Assembly: GCA_014634225.1 (NCBI GenBank)
Contig: BLFN01000196.1
Coordinates: 6,604,844 to 6,617,343 of the forward strand
DNA: 12,500 nucleotides
Direction of reading: 5' to 3'
DNA from: Acropora yongei
Taxonomy: Eukaryota > Cnidaria > Anthozoa > Scleractinia > Acroporidae
Position numbers and translations under genes: made by a program. The number at the start of each line of letters is the position of its first letter. Position 1 is the first letter of the stretch. The notes under the pieces were generated by a model. It did not search any database. It was not told the DNA's origin and worked only from the letters and a program-made list of their open reading frames with translations. Positions 1-9,600 of the stretch are shown piece by piece.

Positions 1-26
1 TATTATTATTATTATTATTATTATTC
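1..26. repeat. (TAT)n microsatellite
   Basis: The window opens inside an uninterrupted trinucleotide TAT/ATT repeat that runs to about base 26. Its true left end lies outside the window. Confidence 0.95.
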
Positions 27-193
27 TTTCACACTTCCCTCAAAGGCCAATTAGTCTGCCTACCCCCTATCAGGGTTGCCTGCGCAGCAATCGTTTCCGT
101 GAGTGGCGACGTGTTTCGATCGTGCGAAAAATAGGATGAGAGGAAAAAGCGGGAGATAGGGCTGGGACAAGGAAGAAAATTTCCTTTCCTTCC

Positions 194-215
194 TCTCCCC
201 CTCCCCCTCCCCCTC
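194..215. repeat. CT-rich hexamer repeat (TCCCCC x3)
   Basis: Three tandem TCCCCC units (196-213) sit in a longer pyrimidine-rich stretch (about 180-220). The open minus-strand frame across it, rich in Gly and Glu, is a by-product of this composition. Nothing else that looks coding was seen in 27-514. Confidence 0.85.
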
Positions 216-514
216 GCTCACGTTTACTCTCATCCCATTTTCATTTCTCACGACCGAACACACTTCACGGAAACACATGCTACACGCAGACTGCAGCTAG
301 CGTTCTTGAAGATTCAGTTTGTAGTGGTCTTTCATAGTTTTACAAGGGAGGGATCAAATTGAGTACATTTACATATGCTGTCACAAACTGACGACTTGAT
401 GAAACAACCAGATAATAGCACTTCAAAGTTCACCTGTGACCAAATTTTGAAACATGTTCCTCGTCATTCTGTATCGTTGTTGCAAATATTTAATTACAGT
501 GTTTTGATCTTCAG

Positions 515-548
515 GCTTTCAAGGAAGCTGAAACGCCAGAAACTGAAG
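515..548 (+). CDS. Penultimate coding exon of an unidentified plus-strand gene (candidate)
   Basis: A 34-nt segment is bounded by a good acceptor (TTGATCTTCAG, ending at 514) and a near-perfect donor (GAAG|GTAAGT at 549). Read as AFKEAETPETE plus one base, it ends in phase 1, which is what the exon at 884 needs. The acidic, Thr/Pro-containing residues suggest a flexible linker. I could not find the preceding exon in 27-514, so the gene's 5' part probably lies left of the window. In another frame the segment reads LSRKLKRQKLK; joined to the next exon, that frame would stop after about 15 codons. The exon is inferred from splice sites and phase only. Confidence 0.45.
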
Positions 549-883
549 GTAAGTGCTTCGCATTCTTTAAGAGCTGACAGAATTGGTAACGTTAAATCGA
601 AGAACATTTGCTCTCTTTGAGTTAAAAGCGTCGTCGATGAAACTGAAAACTTCAACAAACAACAAACAAACCAGGGCAGTCACTTGAAAGAAAAAGCTTT
701 GGAGTGTTCTTTTGTGGCTGTAACTCCATTTCGATGGTTCTTTAGTCCTTTTTTCTAATCAGCCGTGCTTGCGATGAACTCTGAGTATACCTCCTTTTTA
801 TGAAGTCGAATAGTTTACTCTTCAGTTGGGACCAACAAAGGTGAAGTGCATTTTAACACAATCGTGTTCCTCTCTCCAAATAG

Positions 884-1035
884 GAGAGTTTTTCTTCATT
901 GATGACGATCTCAAAACTTATACACAGCTGAAGATGGATTCTACAGGGAGAGCGATCCTCACAATGTTACGACACTGTGGTCGACTCGGAGAAGTACGAG
1001 GAAAGAAACTTCTGAGATACGTTCTTAAGCAGTGA
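884..1035 (+). CDS. Terminal coding exon of an unidentified plus-strand gene (candidate)
   Basis: A pyrimidine-rich acceptor (CCTCTCTCCAAATAG) ends at 883. The following 152 nt stay open to a TGA at 1033-1035. Completing the split codon from the exon at 515-548 gives Gly, then 49 residues beginning EFFFIDDDLKTY and ending GKKLLRYVLKQ. The start is acidic and aromatic and the end is strongly basic (GRLGEVRGKKLLRYVLK), more like a real folded C-terminus than random sequence. I do not recognise the family. The upstream continuation of the same frame to 826 is open but crosses the acceptor, so it is probably intron. An AATAAA lies 308 nt past the stop. Confidence 0.45.
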
Positions 1036-1342
1036 CTGTGTGTTTTTTTGTTCATTGTGTTGCTTCATTGTGCTTAAATAGCCATCGTTTAATTGTGAAG
1101 CGGTGAGCCTTTTTGAATTGAGAACCACGACTTACAAGAAACACGTAGTCACGTGTTGGCCCAGGCGCATTTAAAAAACTCTGTCCAGGTAAATTGCATT
1201 TATTTTGACACGGTCTCGTCCTCGTGATAAAACGCACATGCTCTTTTTCTTTCTTGCCTGGTTGCTTCGATAACAGGGCCAGGTTACATGTATGGTGAAC
1301 TCGGCATGTGACTTCAGAGCGGCCATGTTAGTGTCCTAAACA

Positions 1343-1348
1343 AATAAA
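1343..1348 (+). promoter_or_regulatory. Candidate polyadenylation signal AATAAA
   Basis: A canonical AATAAA on the plus strand lies about 310 nt downstream of the TGA at 1035. It could end the transcript of the candidate plus-strand gene. It also lies just outside the A-rich end of the SINE at 1380-1570, so it could belong to repeat flank. Between 1036 and 1379 nothing else was seen. Confidence 0.3.
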
Positions 1349-1379
1349 CGGCGAAAAGAAAAAATAGTTCCAAAAAAGG

Positions 1380-1570
1380 TTTTTTTTCAATTTTTGCACC
1401 AATGATGAAAGATGTAGTGGCGTTGAATACACCCGTGGGTGAACGTAAGTGATGTGTCCTTGACAACGGGTGAAGGAACCTCTGAAAAATATTTGAGAAT
1501 TCCAGGTAGGAATTGAACCTACGATTTCCGTGACGCCGGTCGGATGATATAATCATTGAGCCACGAGAAC
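1380..1570 (-). mobile_element. tRNA-derived SINE
   Basis: On the minus strand, 1570-1499 forms a 72-nt tRNA-like unit. The first seven bases GTTCTCG pair with CTGGAAT at 1505-1499, six of seven if G-U is allowed. A box-A-like TGGCTCAATGAT starts at 1563. A perfect five-pair T arm GTAGG/CCTAC (1522-1506) encloses a seven-base loop and carries box B GGTTCAATTCC (1519-1509). The D stem is broken and no anticodon stem is convincing, so this is not a working tRNA. About 110 further nt follow, with a GTTCACCCACGGGTG stretch, ending in an A-rich tail (GAAAAAAAACC, T run 1380-1387 on the plus strand). Head, body and A-rich tail match the SINE plan, transcribed by RNA polymerase III from the internal boxes. 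The exact ends and target-site duplication are not resolved. Confidence 0.75.
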
Positions 1571-1939
1571 TCCTGGTGAGCTAGGTCGCTTGACTGAGTT
1601 CTTCTTCACACAGTGTCTCGCCAGCACTGCGGACTTGACAATGTAATTTTTGTTGTACCAATGAGTTTAGGCCGCATCCAAATGTTCCCCCTGCAGTCTT
1701 TGCTGTTATTGAAGCGATTGTGTGATGAGGTGTCGAGGGTTGTCCATTACTCCTGAATGGATATAACTGATGTATTATAATGAAATTCATTATTCGTGTC
1801 GGCGTAACTCGTAGCAGGTGTCAAGTCGACACGGGTCGTAAACTTGATCCACCAGTCGTCCGGGTCGTTCAATTCGTGGGATGCTGCCGCACCATGATCT
1901 TTTATAATGACATGAATTTGTCAAATCGTCAACAATTTT

Positions 1940-1965
1940 TTTGTCGATTCGAACGGATCGACAAA
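1940..1965. repeat. Eleven-base-pair hairpin with a four-base loop
   Basis: TTTGTCGATTC (1940-1950) pairs with GGATCGACAAA (1955-1965) through all eleven positions, one of them G-T, around the loop GAAC. It lies inside the GTCG-rich stretch just before the YxxM fragment. Its role is unknown and it may be chance. Confidence 0.6.
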
Positions 1966-1991
1966 ATGTGTTTTCGGGTCGTATCAGTCAG

Positions 1992-2199
1992 TGAGTATTG
2001 CGGACATGCAGATGTCAGCCCAGGGAGGGATGACAAATATCTGGACATGCAGATGTCAGCTCAGGAAGGGATGAAGACTATTTTAACGAAGGAAAAATCT
2101 CCACCTATTCAAGATATACCTCCATATTACAAAATGAAAGGACGTACACCTACGGAAGAGAATCCCGAGAAAAAATTTATTTATGTTGATAAACTTTAA
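1992..2199 (+). pseudogene. YxxM-motif tail-like coding fragment (candidate terminal exon)
   Basis: The plus-strand frame open from 1780 to the TAA at 2197-2199 changes character near 1992, after an acceptor-like CAGTCAG. From there it looks coding: it contains Y-L-D-M, Q-M-S-A-Q-E-G-M-K, a Pro-rich segment, Y-Y-K-M, and ends KKFIYVDKL. Y-x-x-M is the known SH2-docking motif for PI3-kinase p85, seen in the tails of receptor tyrosine kinases and adaptors, so this could be a receptor-tail exon or a copied fragment of one. No kinase motif (HRDLAARN, DFG) was seen in the window, and the codons before 1992 look random. A 32-bp duplication with a 41-bp period (2002-2074) puts its first copy out of frame relative to the second, which suggests a decayed or rearranged copy. 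The function is not established. Confidence 0.3.
2002..2074 (+). repeat. Tandem duplication, 32-bp units at 41-bp spacing
   Basis: The segment starting GGACATGCAGATGTCAGC at 2002-2033 recurs at 2043-2074 with two mismatches in 32 bases (C/T and G/A). The spacing of 41 is not a multiple of three, so the copies are read in different frames: HADVSPGRDD for the first and DMQMSAQEGMK for the second. Confidence 0.85.
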
Positions 2200-3538
2200 A
2201 ATTCCATAAGATTACTTAAACTTGAACCTACAGTTACGAAGCGTGTAGAAGTCAAATACAAATGATCATTTTCGTATATTCTTAATTGTGGAAATACCAT
2301 CTCTATCTAAGGCAATTACTTAAATATTTTCAAATTCTTAATTCCCTCGTGTCGTCTTGCTTCCTAATTTGTTTAAATTGTAAAAACGTTTCTTTAAACC
2401 TGTGTTGCATGTCGGTCGTCATTGACTCTGGTTTTGTATGTTTATTTCTGAAGATGTTGTATGTGTCTGTGGCTCCCTTCCCTAGGTTGTAATTTATGTC
2501 ATTCTGTCAACTTTAATTGCACATTTACTTCAGTTTCAATGGCATATTGCTGTCATACATTTTTTGCTAAGCTTTTGTCCCTGTATTTTTGGCACACTTA
2601 CCTTTTGTCTGTGTAACCGAGTTTAAATTCTCGTCTCGACCCATTTGTCTGAGTTTTATAACTTGTTATATTTTTTGTCGTTCATTTGGGTGAAATGTTC
2701 GAGTTGCTACCCCTCACTGTTTTTCTCAGAAGTTTGTTTGTGTTTTGTCGCGGAATAATTGCATCGAAACCGGTGCTCACTGATGCAGTTGTTTAGTGTC
2801 TAGTTATTTTTCATCGAATAATTATTGCTCCTTGATAGGGCGTTTTCGTTCTTGTATTTCTTGTGTGAACAAGTCAGTAATTCGTTCGTCCTTAAAGCGC
2901 CGTTTTGATTCGGCGCCATTTCTTCGTCATAGCATAACATTTGATTATTCGCTCCTTTCACCAAAAACAGTCCATGTAGTTTAACAAACGTGGAGAAATT
3001 CGTCGTATGTATTTCTTTCAAAGCAGACTGCAGCATTCTGGGATTCTGTCGCCTGAATCGTTTGTGGTAGTTTCCATCTCTCGTTTCAACAAATTCCCGG
3101 TCGTCTTTTTAGTAGAAGTGGAACTAGGTGCAGGCTGGGTCGTTGGGCTTGTCGTGGAACATCGTCTCAGGAATGTTACATGTAGTCGTCCCAGTTATCT
3201 GTGACAATTTTGTTTGTGGAAGAGAAAGAGACGCTTTCTATTGAAATCATTCCGTCGTCCTGTTATTTTCCTAAAAATTCTTCTAGCGAACCATGCTCAA
3301 TCTCTGTACTTTTTGTTGCAACCTCTTTGTCGTCTGCAGTTGTGAATTGTTTAAAGAAAGTGAAAAGAAAATGTCCTCAAGCAAGTTGTCTAAACTATTA
3401 TTTCCTCTAGTGCCCCTTCCTGCTCGTGATGAACCAACTACGCTAAATTGGGAAGAAAATGACGCAGGCTTTTAAGAGCGCGTGTCACTTCCAAGGACAC
3501 AATAGTTATAACTTGCTTCATCTCTAGGTTCATCATAT
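2200..3538. other. T-rich non-coding stretch with excess GTCG; possible 3' UTR sequence
   Basis: No coding exon can be supported here. The plus strand is T-rich and unusually full of GTCG/GTCGT; the enrichment begins near 1798 and ends near 3333. The stretch lies downstream of the YxxM fragment on the plus strand and downstream of the anoctamin stop codon on the minus strand, so it could be 3' UTR of either. The nearest AATAAA I saw on the minus strand is at 2446-2441, about 1.1 kb beyond the TAG at 3539. A strong minus-strand donor (AAAAG|GTAAGT at 2602/2601) has no convincing exon before it. Confidence 0.4.
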
Positions 3539-3601
3539 CTAAACTGGTGTGTGAGCCTTGCCTTGTGGGTCTATTGGAGACTTCGGAGTACTTGGAGCGC
3601 T
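3539..3601 (-). CDS. ANO8: ANO8-like exon 14, C-terminal tail (candidate)
   Basis: After an 87-nt intron ending ATGTTTCAG at 3602, phase 0 gives [20 protein letters not shown] and a TAG at 3541-3539. The tail has several Ser/Thr-Pro sites and ends T-P-V, a class I PDZ-ligand pattern. An alternative acceptor CCAAG at 3591 would give a 50-residue tail starting [20 protein letters not shown] and ending at a TAG at 3440-3438. No homology decides between them. Confidence 0.4.
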   Translation of the reverse strand, partial: SAPSTPKSPIDPQGKAHTPV

Positions 3602-6600
3602 CTGAAACATAAGTGGATTTCGTTTAGTATGAATTCCTCCTGTCTTCTGTGAAGTGCTGTATTTATAGAATCAGGGCAGATTGTTCACCTTCAGAGCCTG
3701 TCGCCTTTGAAACTCCATCTTGGCTATTTCATGCTCCACCCACTCTGGTATGTCAGGTATAGCATATGCCACCGCGAACTTGATTCCAAGGACAAGATGC
3801 TGAAGGAGAAAACAAGTGTAAGAGGTAGAACTTACAATGTGTGTTTCAACAAGGTCCTTTTCAAAATCTTTAAAATTGAACATGCCAAGGATCAAGGGAT
3901 TTAATTGATCGACCAATCAGCCCAGCAGTCTATAAACCGTATTCATAAATGGCGGCTAAGTAATTATTCTTTTGTTTTTATGTTAATCATCCTAACCAGC
4001 CTCGTTAGCATGAGCAAAATTCAAAATAATTTTTGCTTTAAAACTGAGGCTAGTGAGGATGATTAGCACAAAGGCGAAAGAATAATTTCTTGGTTGCCAT
4101 ATATAAATACGGTCTATTGGGAAACAGACACTGAGGAAGAATCGTGAAAGAAATGGCCTATGTGATGTCAGGTACTACACCATTTACCATTCCACTATGA
4201 CATTATACAACGTATCTCAAACGTTTTTTCTATTCATTCCAATCGCTTTAAACTCTCAAGATGTCTTGCTATGAAAGACACCATTTCAAGGGTATTTTGA
4301 CTCATGAAAGTTCCATATTTTCTCAAGGACTTCAATTGAGTGTCTTTCGTTCTTCTTCGTTCTTCATTGTTATGAACCTTTGTCAATGTAATTATCGTGC
4401 CGTCTCACCTCCAATACAACAATGAGAATTATTCTGTCAGTTACTGTCATGTTTGGGAACATGCGCTGAACTGAGCCTCCCATACCAAGCAGAGCGAGAT
4501 TCACCATTACTGCGACCACGCCCATCACCTCCATTGCATCCTAAGGAAAATGGGACAGAAATTTTACTCTGTCAAATGTACTAATGAAGATTCTATAAGA
4601 ATGATACTCCTCAGAAAAGTGCAAGGCTTATGTCATGAGCTCAAAAAGCAGTAGCGTAGTTAGTTTAATTGAGTTTTCTGTTTCTCATATTGAGCTCCAT
4701 TACCTGGAAATCAAAAAGTACTGTAACCGTTTTCAAGACACGTAATCGCTTCCAAAGCTCCCCAAGCACACGTGGTTACTTATGCAAATGATAGAACATG
4801 GTGCTAGTTTTCAAATGAGTTGCGAATAAACTATTATTTGAATTTTCTAAATTGTTGTTGTACCTGCCAAGTTCCAATATTTTCAACTCTTTCACCGAAT
4901 GGTCTTCGTAAGTTGGTGCACAGCTTGAATGCGTCACTTCTGATCTCAATGATGTTATTCAGCAAAGCACACAAAGCAGCAAGGGGAAAAGCAGATGAGA
5001 AGAGAACCACGTATCCAAATTGAATGAAAATTTCCAGGTAATCCTCAAAGGTATCCTGCGAACGAGGAAATCGAGTTTAAAATGAAAAATAAGCCCTCTT
5101 TATTATTGTAATGCTTAAACTTATGAACAAAGATGTAAACGTTATAGGGTACCTGTAAAATTGTTGTTGATGTCGTTGTTGCATCCAGGTAGATGCTAAG
5201 TTTTCAACTGGCTCTGCCTCCAGAGTATTATAATCATCTCAAATCTTTATCTTACCTCGTACTCAGCCATGGTGCTTTCAATCTCAGCCTGGTTCATGAG
5301 AGGTGTATCCAGTTCCTTTGGCTTATCTGATTTCTCGTTCCCAGCTGCCTTGTCTTTGCCTCCTTTCTCGTCCTTTTCTTTCTTTGCTTTGGCTTCCTCT
5401 TTTTTCAGTTTCCATTCCTTCACTTTTTGTTTGACGAAAGGAATTAAAGCTTCCTTGACGTTCCCCACCACTTGTTTTGTGATGAGAAGTGCAGCCAGTT
5501 GCTGTAAAAAAAAGAATAAAATGCATTCATTTCCATCCCGCGTCCAATTCGGGTATTGGCACGACCAAATTTCGGAGACAAACGCCATTTGCTTCTGTTG
5601 GACCATTTATCACGTATAACTGCGTTGCACGACTAAAACGGTCTGTGCCCAATCATCAATAATCTGAAAAACTCAAGAAACCGCAAGTTTGGGGTCCTGA
5701 CTTTTACCTCAAGATTATCGCAAAGTAAGGTAAAGACACTTCGAAAAAATTGTCTGCAGTTAGCTAAATTCTCATTGAGTACACACTTACATTTTTCAGC
5801 CTGTTCATATCCTGTATGTAGAAGGCGATGTAAAAAAGCGCCAAAAAGGCGTTAAAGAATTGGAACTGCAATGAAATGATCAAGCAAAAGTAGGTTAATA
5901 GCGGTTAGATAAATGCTCTGTGTTGTGATCGTGCATCTTTTCTCTTCCTATACGTAGGCCAACTATATATCCGGCGATCTAACTACTCTCGAGCCCATGA
6001 GCGGTGTAAATACCAAGATCTTACCGAAACCAATTTGATAATCAGATGATTTTCGTACGTCTCTTGAAGTCGATAGTTTTCTGTGCATGGAAAAAAGGGA
6101 AAATCAGATTATCAATTGTCCAAAGAACGGTGACGAATTCACCTTTGCAGTCATGATAATCTCTCCGACTGCCAAAGGGCAAAGGAATGCTAAGGGAATG
6201 CAATTATGTTCTTCATTACGATTTTGGTCTTACCTTTGTCGTTCAAGTGATAGGCAACCTTCTTATAATTGTCATCCAAAAGGCCAATGCAAACAGCCAG
6301 GGCGATTTTTGGAGCAAACTTGAGAGGCTTCGGTGGGTTCTCCATGCCATCCACCCACCTTTGAAACTCAAAGCATAGCAACATTGACAGACAAACGACG
6401 CCCAATGATGTCAAGATGACTGGCAAGGAGACGCAGTAGCGGAAGATGTTTCTTTTCCAGGAAGGAAACTGTGGCTCTATTCGTCCAGTAATTTCACTTG
6501 GTTTATATTCACCCTGTGGGTAAATTATGGTATTTGGGAATTTGGGTCGTCAAAACTGTAGACATTACACTGGAGTATTTCTTTGGCACACTACGTTAAC

Positions 6601-9600
6601 TTTTAATGAGTTCTCCTTGACTTGGCTGAAGTCCAGCTTTGAGGGGAGACTACCTCTTGCAAGAGTTGCCAATATGTCACCGTTTCAATCTTCTGACTGC
6701 TTACCTTCTCAAACAATTCTATTTCGAATGAATAAAAATTCTATTTGGACTGAAGGGCTAGAAAAAGAGGACAATGCCAGTGGACTCCCTCATCGTTACT
6801 CACCCTAAACAGCGGTCTCGGCTCTTTCAAGACATCAGATGGCATGTCCATTGTGCCCCATTTGTACGCAAGCTCAGCGCTCTTTCGCTTCCAAGCCTCC
6901 AAGAACAGTGTAGCCCACACTATATTGAAGATGTTGAAGAATAATATGCACCAGTCCCTCGTTGCCTCGCCTCTGGTGGAAAGGATGAAGGTAACGATAC
7001 CCAGGACTGCAGGCGCCACCAACCATTTGGTGTACATACCAAGCCAGGCAAAATACATGGCGATTTTCACGCCAAAATACAGGCAAATGTCATCTGTGAA
7101 TGAAGAGAAAAGCCCAATGCAGTGTCAAAAAATAATACCATGATGGCCCCATTTTTGACATCCGTCAATAAATGGGCTTTTGCCGTTGTCAGTGTCGACA
7201 TAACTTTTGTCCACAACCGTGACGGTGGATCATGAACATCAATCTACAGATGCGAACTCTTGGGAAACTCTATTTCGTTTCCAAGTATCAAAATCCAATC
7301 TCATCTTCCTCACTCTCTCTCTCTCTTTGTCAACCTTACTCCGAACAACTCGCCCCACAAGTTTTTATCTTTCATTGCCAAATTTGCCTCTTCACATGAG
7401 GCAACACGAGTGAGCCAGTTACGATAAAAAAGGTAGTCGTGTTAAATTCTTCAAGTTCTGTGGACATGCTCAATGTAACCTCTTGACCTTTGCAGTACTT
7501 ACGTAGCCATAGGTAAACTCACCAAGTGGTTGTTTCTTGAAGAACGCTGACACCCAGGTCTTTCTTAGCTTGGCAAGGTCATCGTGATTATGAAGAGGAA
7601 ACATTTTTTCTACCACACCGTCGGATAACAGCTTTGGCACTAAATTAGTAAGAGTACATTAAGTCCGGCTTGAGATCTGCACAATGCAGCCCTATAATAT
7701 AAATGGTTTCCTCTACCAGCAACAAAACGTAGCATAAAAATTGAGCTTGGACCTCAGACGTCTTACTTGTAGACGGAGGGCAAGCAGCTTTTAAACTCAT
7801 GTTATTAGTTGGATCCAAAGGACTTAACATTTCTTCCTTGCGTATTTGCATAGGGGATATAAATTTCTACATCAGTGCGATATATTTAGAACTTGCTGCA
7901 TGTTTTGCATTTGTGACTCCAACAAATGTTGTCCTCAAAGATGAGTGGCACATTTTTATATCCCAGAACGCTAATTTGTTGAAGAATGTTTTCCAAGATC
8001 CTTATTTTGCTGAGACGATCAACACAACTTTAAGAATTGTGAGCTCTCAAATAGATTCTTATCAGTTTTGTTCATGACATGATGTTCTTACCAATCTGCT
8101 GTCCTTCCACAAACTTGATCTTGCCAAGCTCATCGCCTTGTACCGCTCTCAAATCGTTGACCATTTCCAGAATCATACTCTGTCTTTCGCCCGAAGTGAA
8201 AAACGTCGTGGGGTCATCACTACCCTCGAAGCTCAGTCTTTCATCGTATTTATAGTCAGTTATTCCACCACTTTTGAGTTTCTTTTTCAATCCTAAATTT
8301 TCAGCTTGTTGTAAGAACACCTGTAAACGAAGATTTAAGCGAAATGGACTTACTCGGTTGATTCGAATTCTCTTAGCGAAAAAGTGATTGCTTTATGTCT
8401 TCCATTTCAATATGGATATGCTCAAAATGTACCTTACAATACTAAATATTGTAACATTTCAAATCAACAAAACTTAATTGACGTTTAGTCGGATGATTTC
8501 CCTTTCGATGAAAGGTCGGCTGACCATGACATATTCAACAATTATTCATGAGCGCGATTCGGATATGAAATTAGGTCGAAATTGTTTACGAGCCGCCAAC
8601 GATGCGCGAAGCCCAAGGATGTCTATAATCGATGTTGTATCAAACAAATTCGAATGAAGTAATTGTTTAATTTCATTCAGTTGCGGACGCTTGGAGACTT
8701 GGAAATTAAGGCCGAGTTTTAATTAACATTTTTCATTTTACAAATCGACATGAGGTCATATGGTATACGAGCCGATAACAGAGATTGAATGGACCAGTCA
8801 GAAGGGTAGAACTGCAGAATCAGAGGTTAAAAATGTGACAAAAGCTGAAATCCGAGCGTTGGAGACGACATTAACCGATCTGGTGACAGACTACACAACT
8901 GTCGCTGGATGGTTGGAGTATACACCTTACAGCACTATGAATTCAAACTAAAAGGCCATAACCCAGAAATGTCCATATCTCTTATTTGGACATGGCTTAT
9001 CAGTTTGCAGAATTATCGAAATTTAGAATGAAGATATTGCCAAATAATGGCTCATCAAATTGGGTCTGATGACCGCATTGCTTTTTATTGGTTCCGACCC
9101 AAGTAACTTGCTTGTGAAATTGCCATTGTTTTTACTTACCCCGAGAGACAACGCCTTAAAAAATAAATAATACCAAGAAAGAATTGGTCGCATTCCGTTA
9201 CGGGCCAAGACTTCTGGGTTATGGACTTCTTCTATTTGAAACCCTCAAGAGATTTTTCGTGTAAGTGTGGGCTCACCTCAAAGGATGAACTGAGATAGAA
9301 GCCGTAAACTGGCGAGTGCGCCATTTGTCGCACGTGAACGTCAACATCTGGTACACGTGCCCGTAGTCTTGACAACAGCCACATGACAGTGTAGTCCTCT
9401 GTCTTTTTGGGAAATGTGATCAAAACATCGCATGTTTTTGACGGTGTGGAATGTTCCCATAGTTTGGACGACAAGACAAATTTTGAGGCTTTCGCAAAGC
9501 TGCCTAATCGGAAAAAACAATTCAGGAAATAATAGAGAAGCAGGTTATATCTTTCTTACGAAATCCTATACGCAGGTTCGCCATCTCGCCCCCCCCCCCT

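Noticed and set aside
1499..1570. Functional tRNA gene
   Set aside because: T arm and acceptor stem fit, but the D stem does not pair, no anticodon arm is clear, and an extra body with an A-rich tail follows, so a SINE fits better.
1780..1990. N-terminal part of the 139-codon plus-strand frame as a protein start
   Set aside because: The residues look random, Cys/Arg/Val-rich from GTCG-type sequence, and the coding look begins only near 1992.
2602..2700. Minus-strand exon ending at a perfect AAAAG|GTAAGT donor
   Set aside because: An open frame (ending KLGYTDK) exists before it, but there is no credible acceptor and no link in phase to the anoctamin exons.
4782..4791. ATGCAAAT octamer (POU-factor site) in intron 11
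   Set aside because: A single eight-base match in an AT-rich intron is expected by chance, and nothing else supports an enhancer.
5269..5619. 116-codon plus-strand frame rich in Ser and Phe
   Set aside because: It is the antisense of exon 10, whose Lys/Glu codons read as Phe/Ser on the other strand. The minus-strand reading is clearly conserved anoctamin.
8760..8951. 63-codon plus-strand frame in intron 3
   Set aside because: Hydrophilic and open, but with no start context, no homologue I recognise, and located inside a well-supported intron of the opposite strand.
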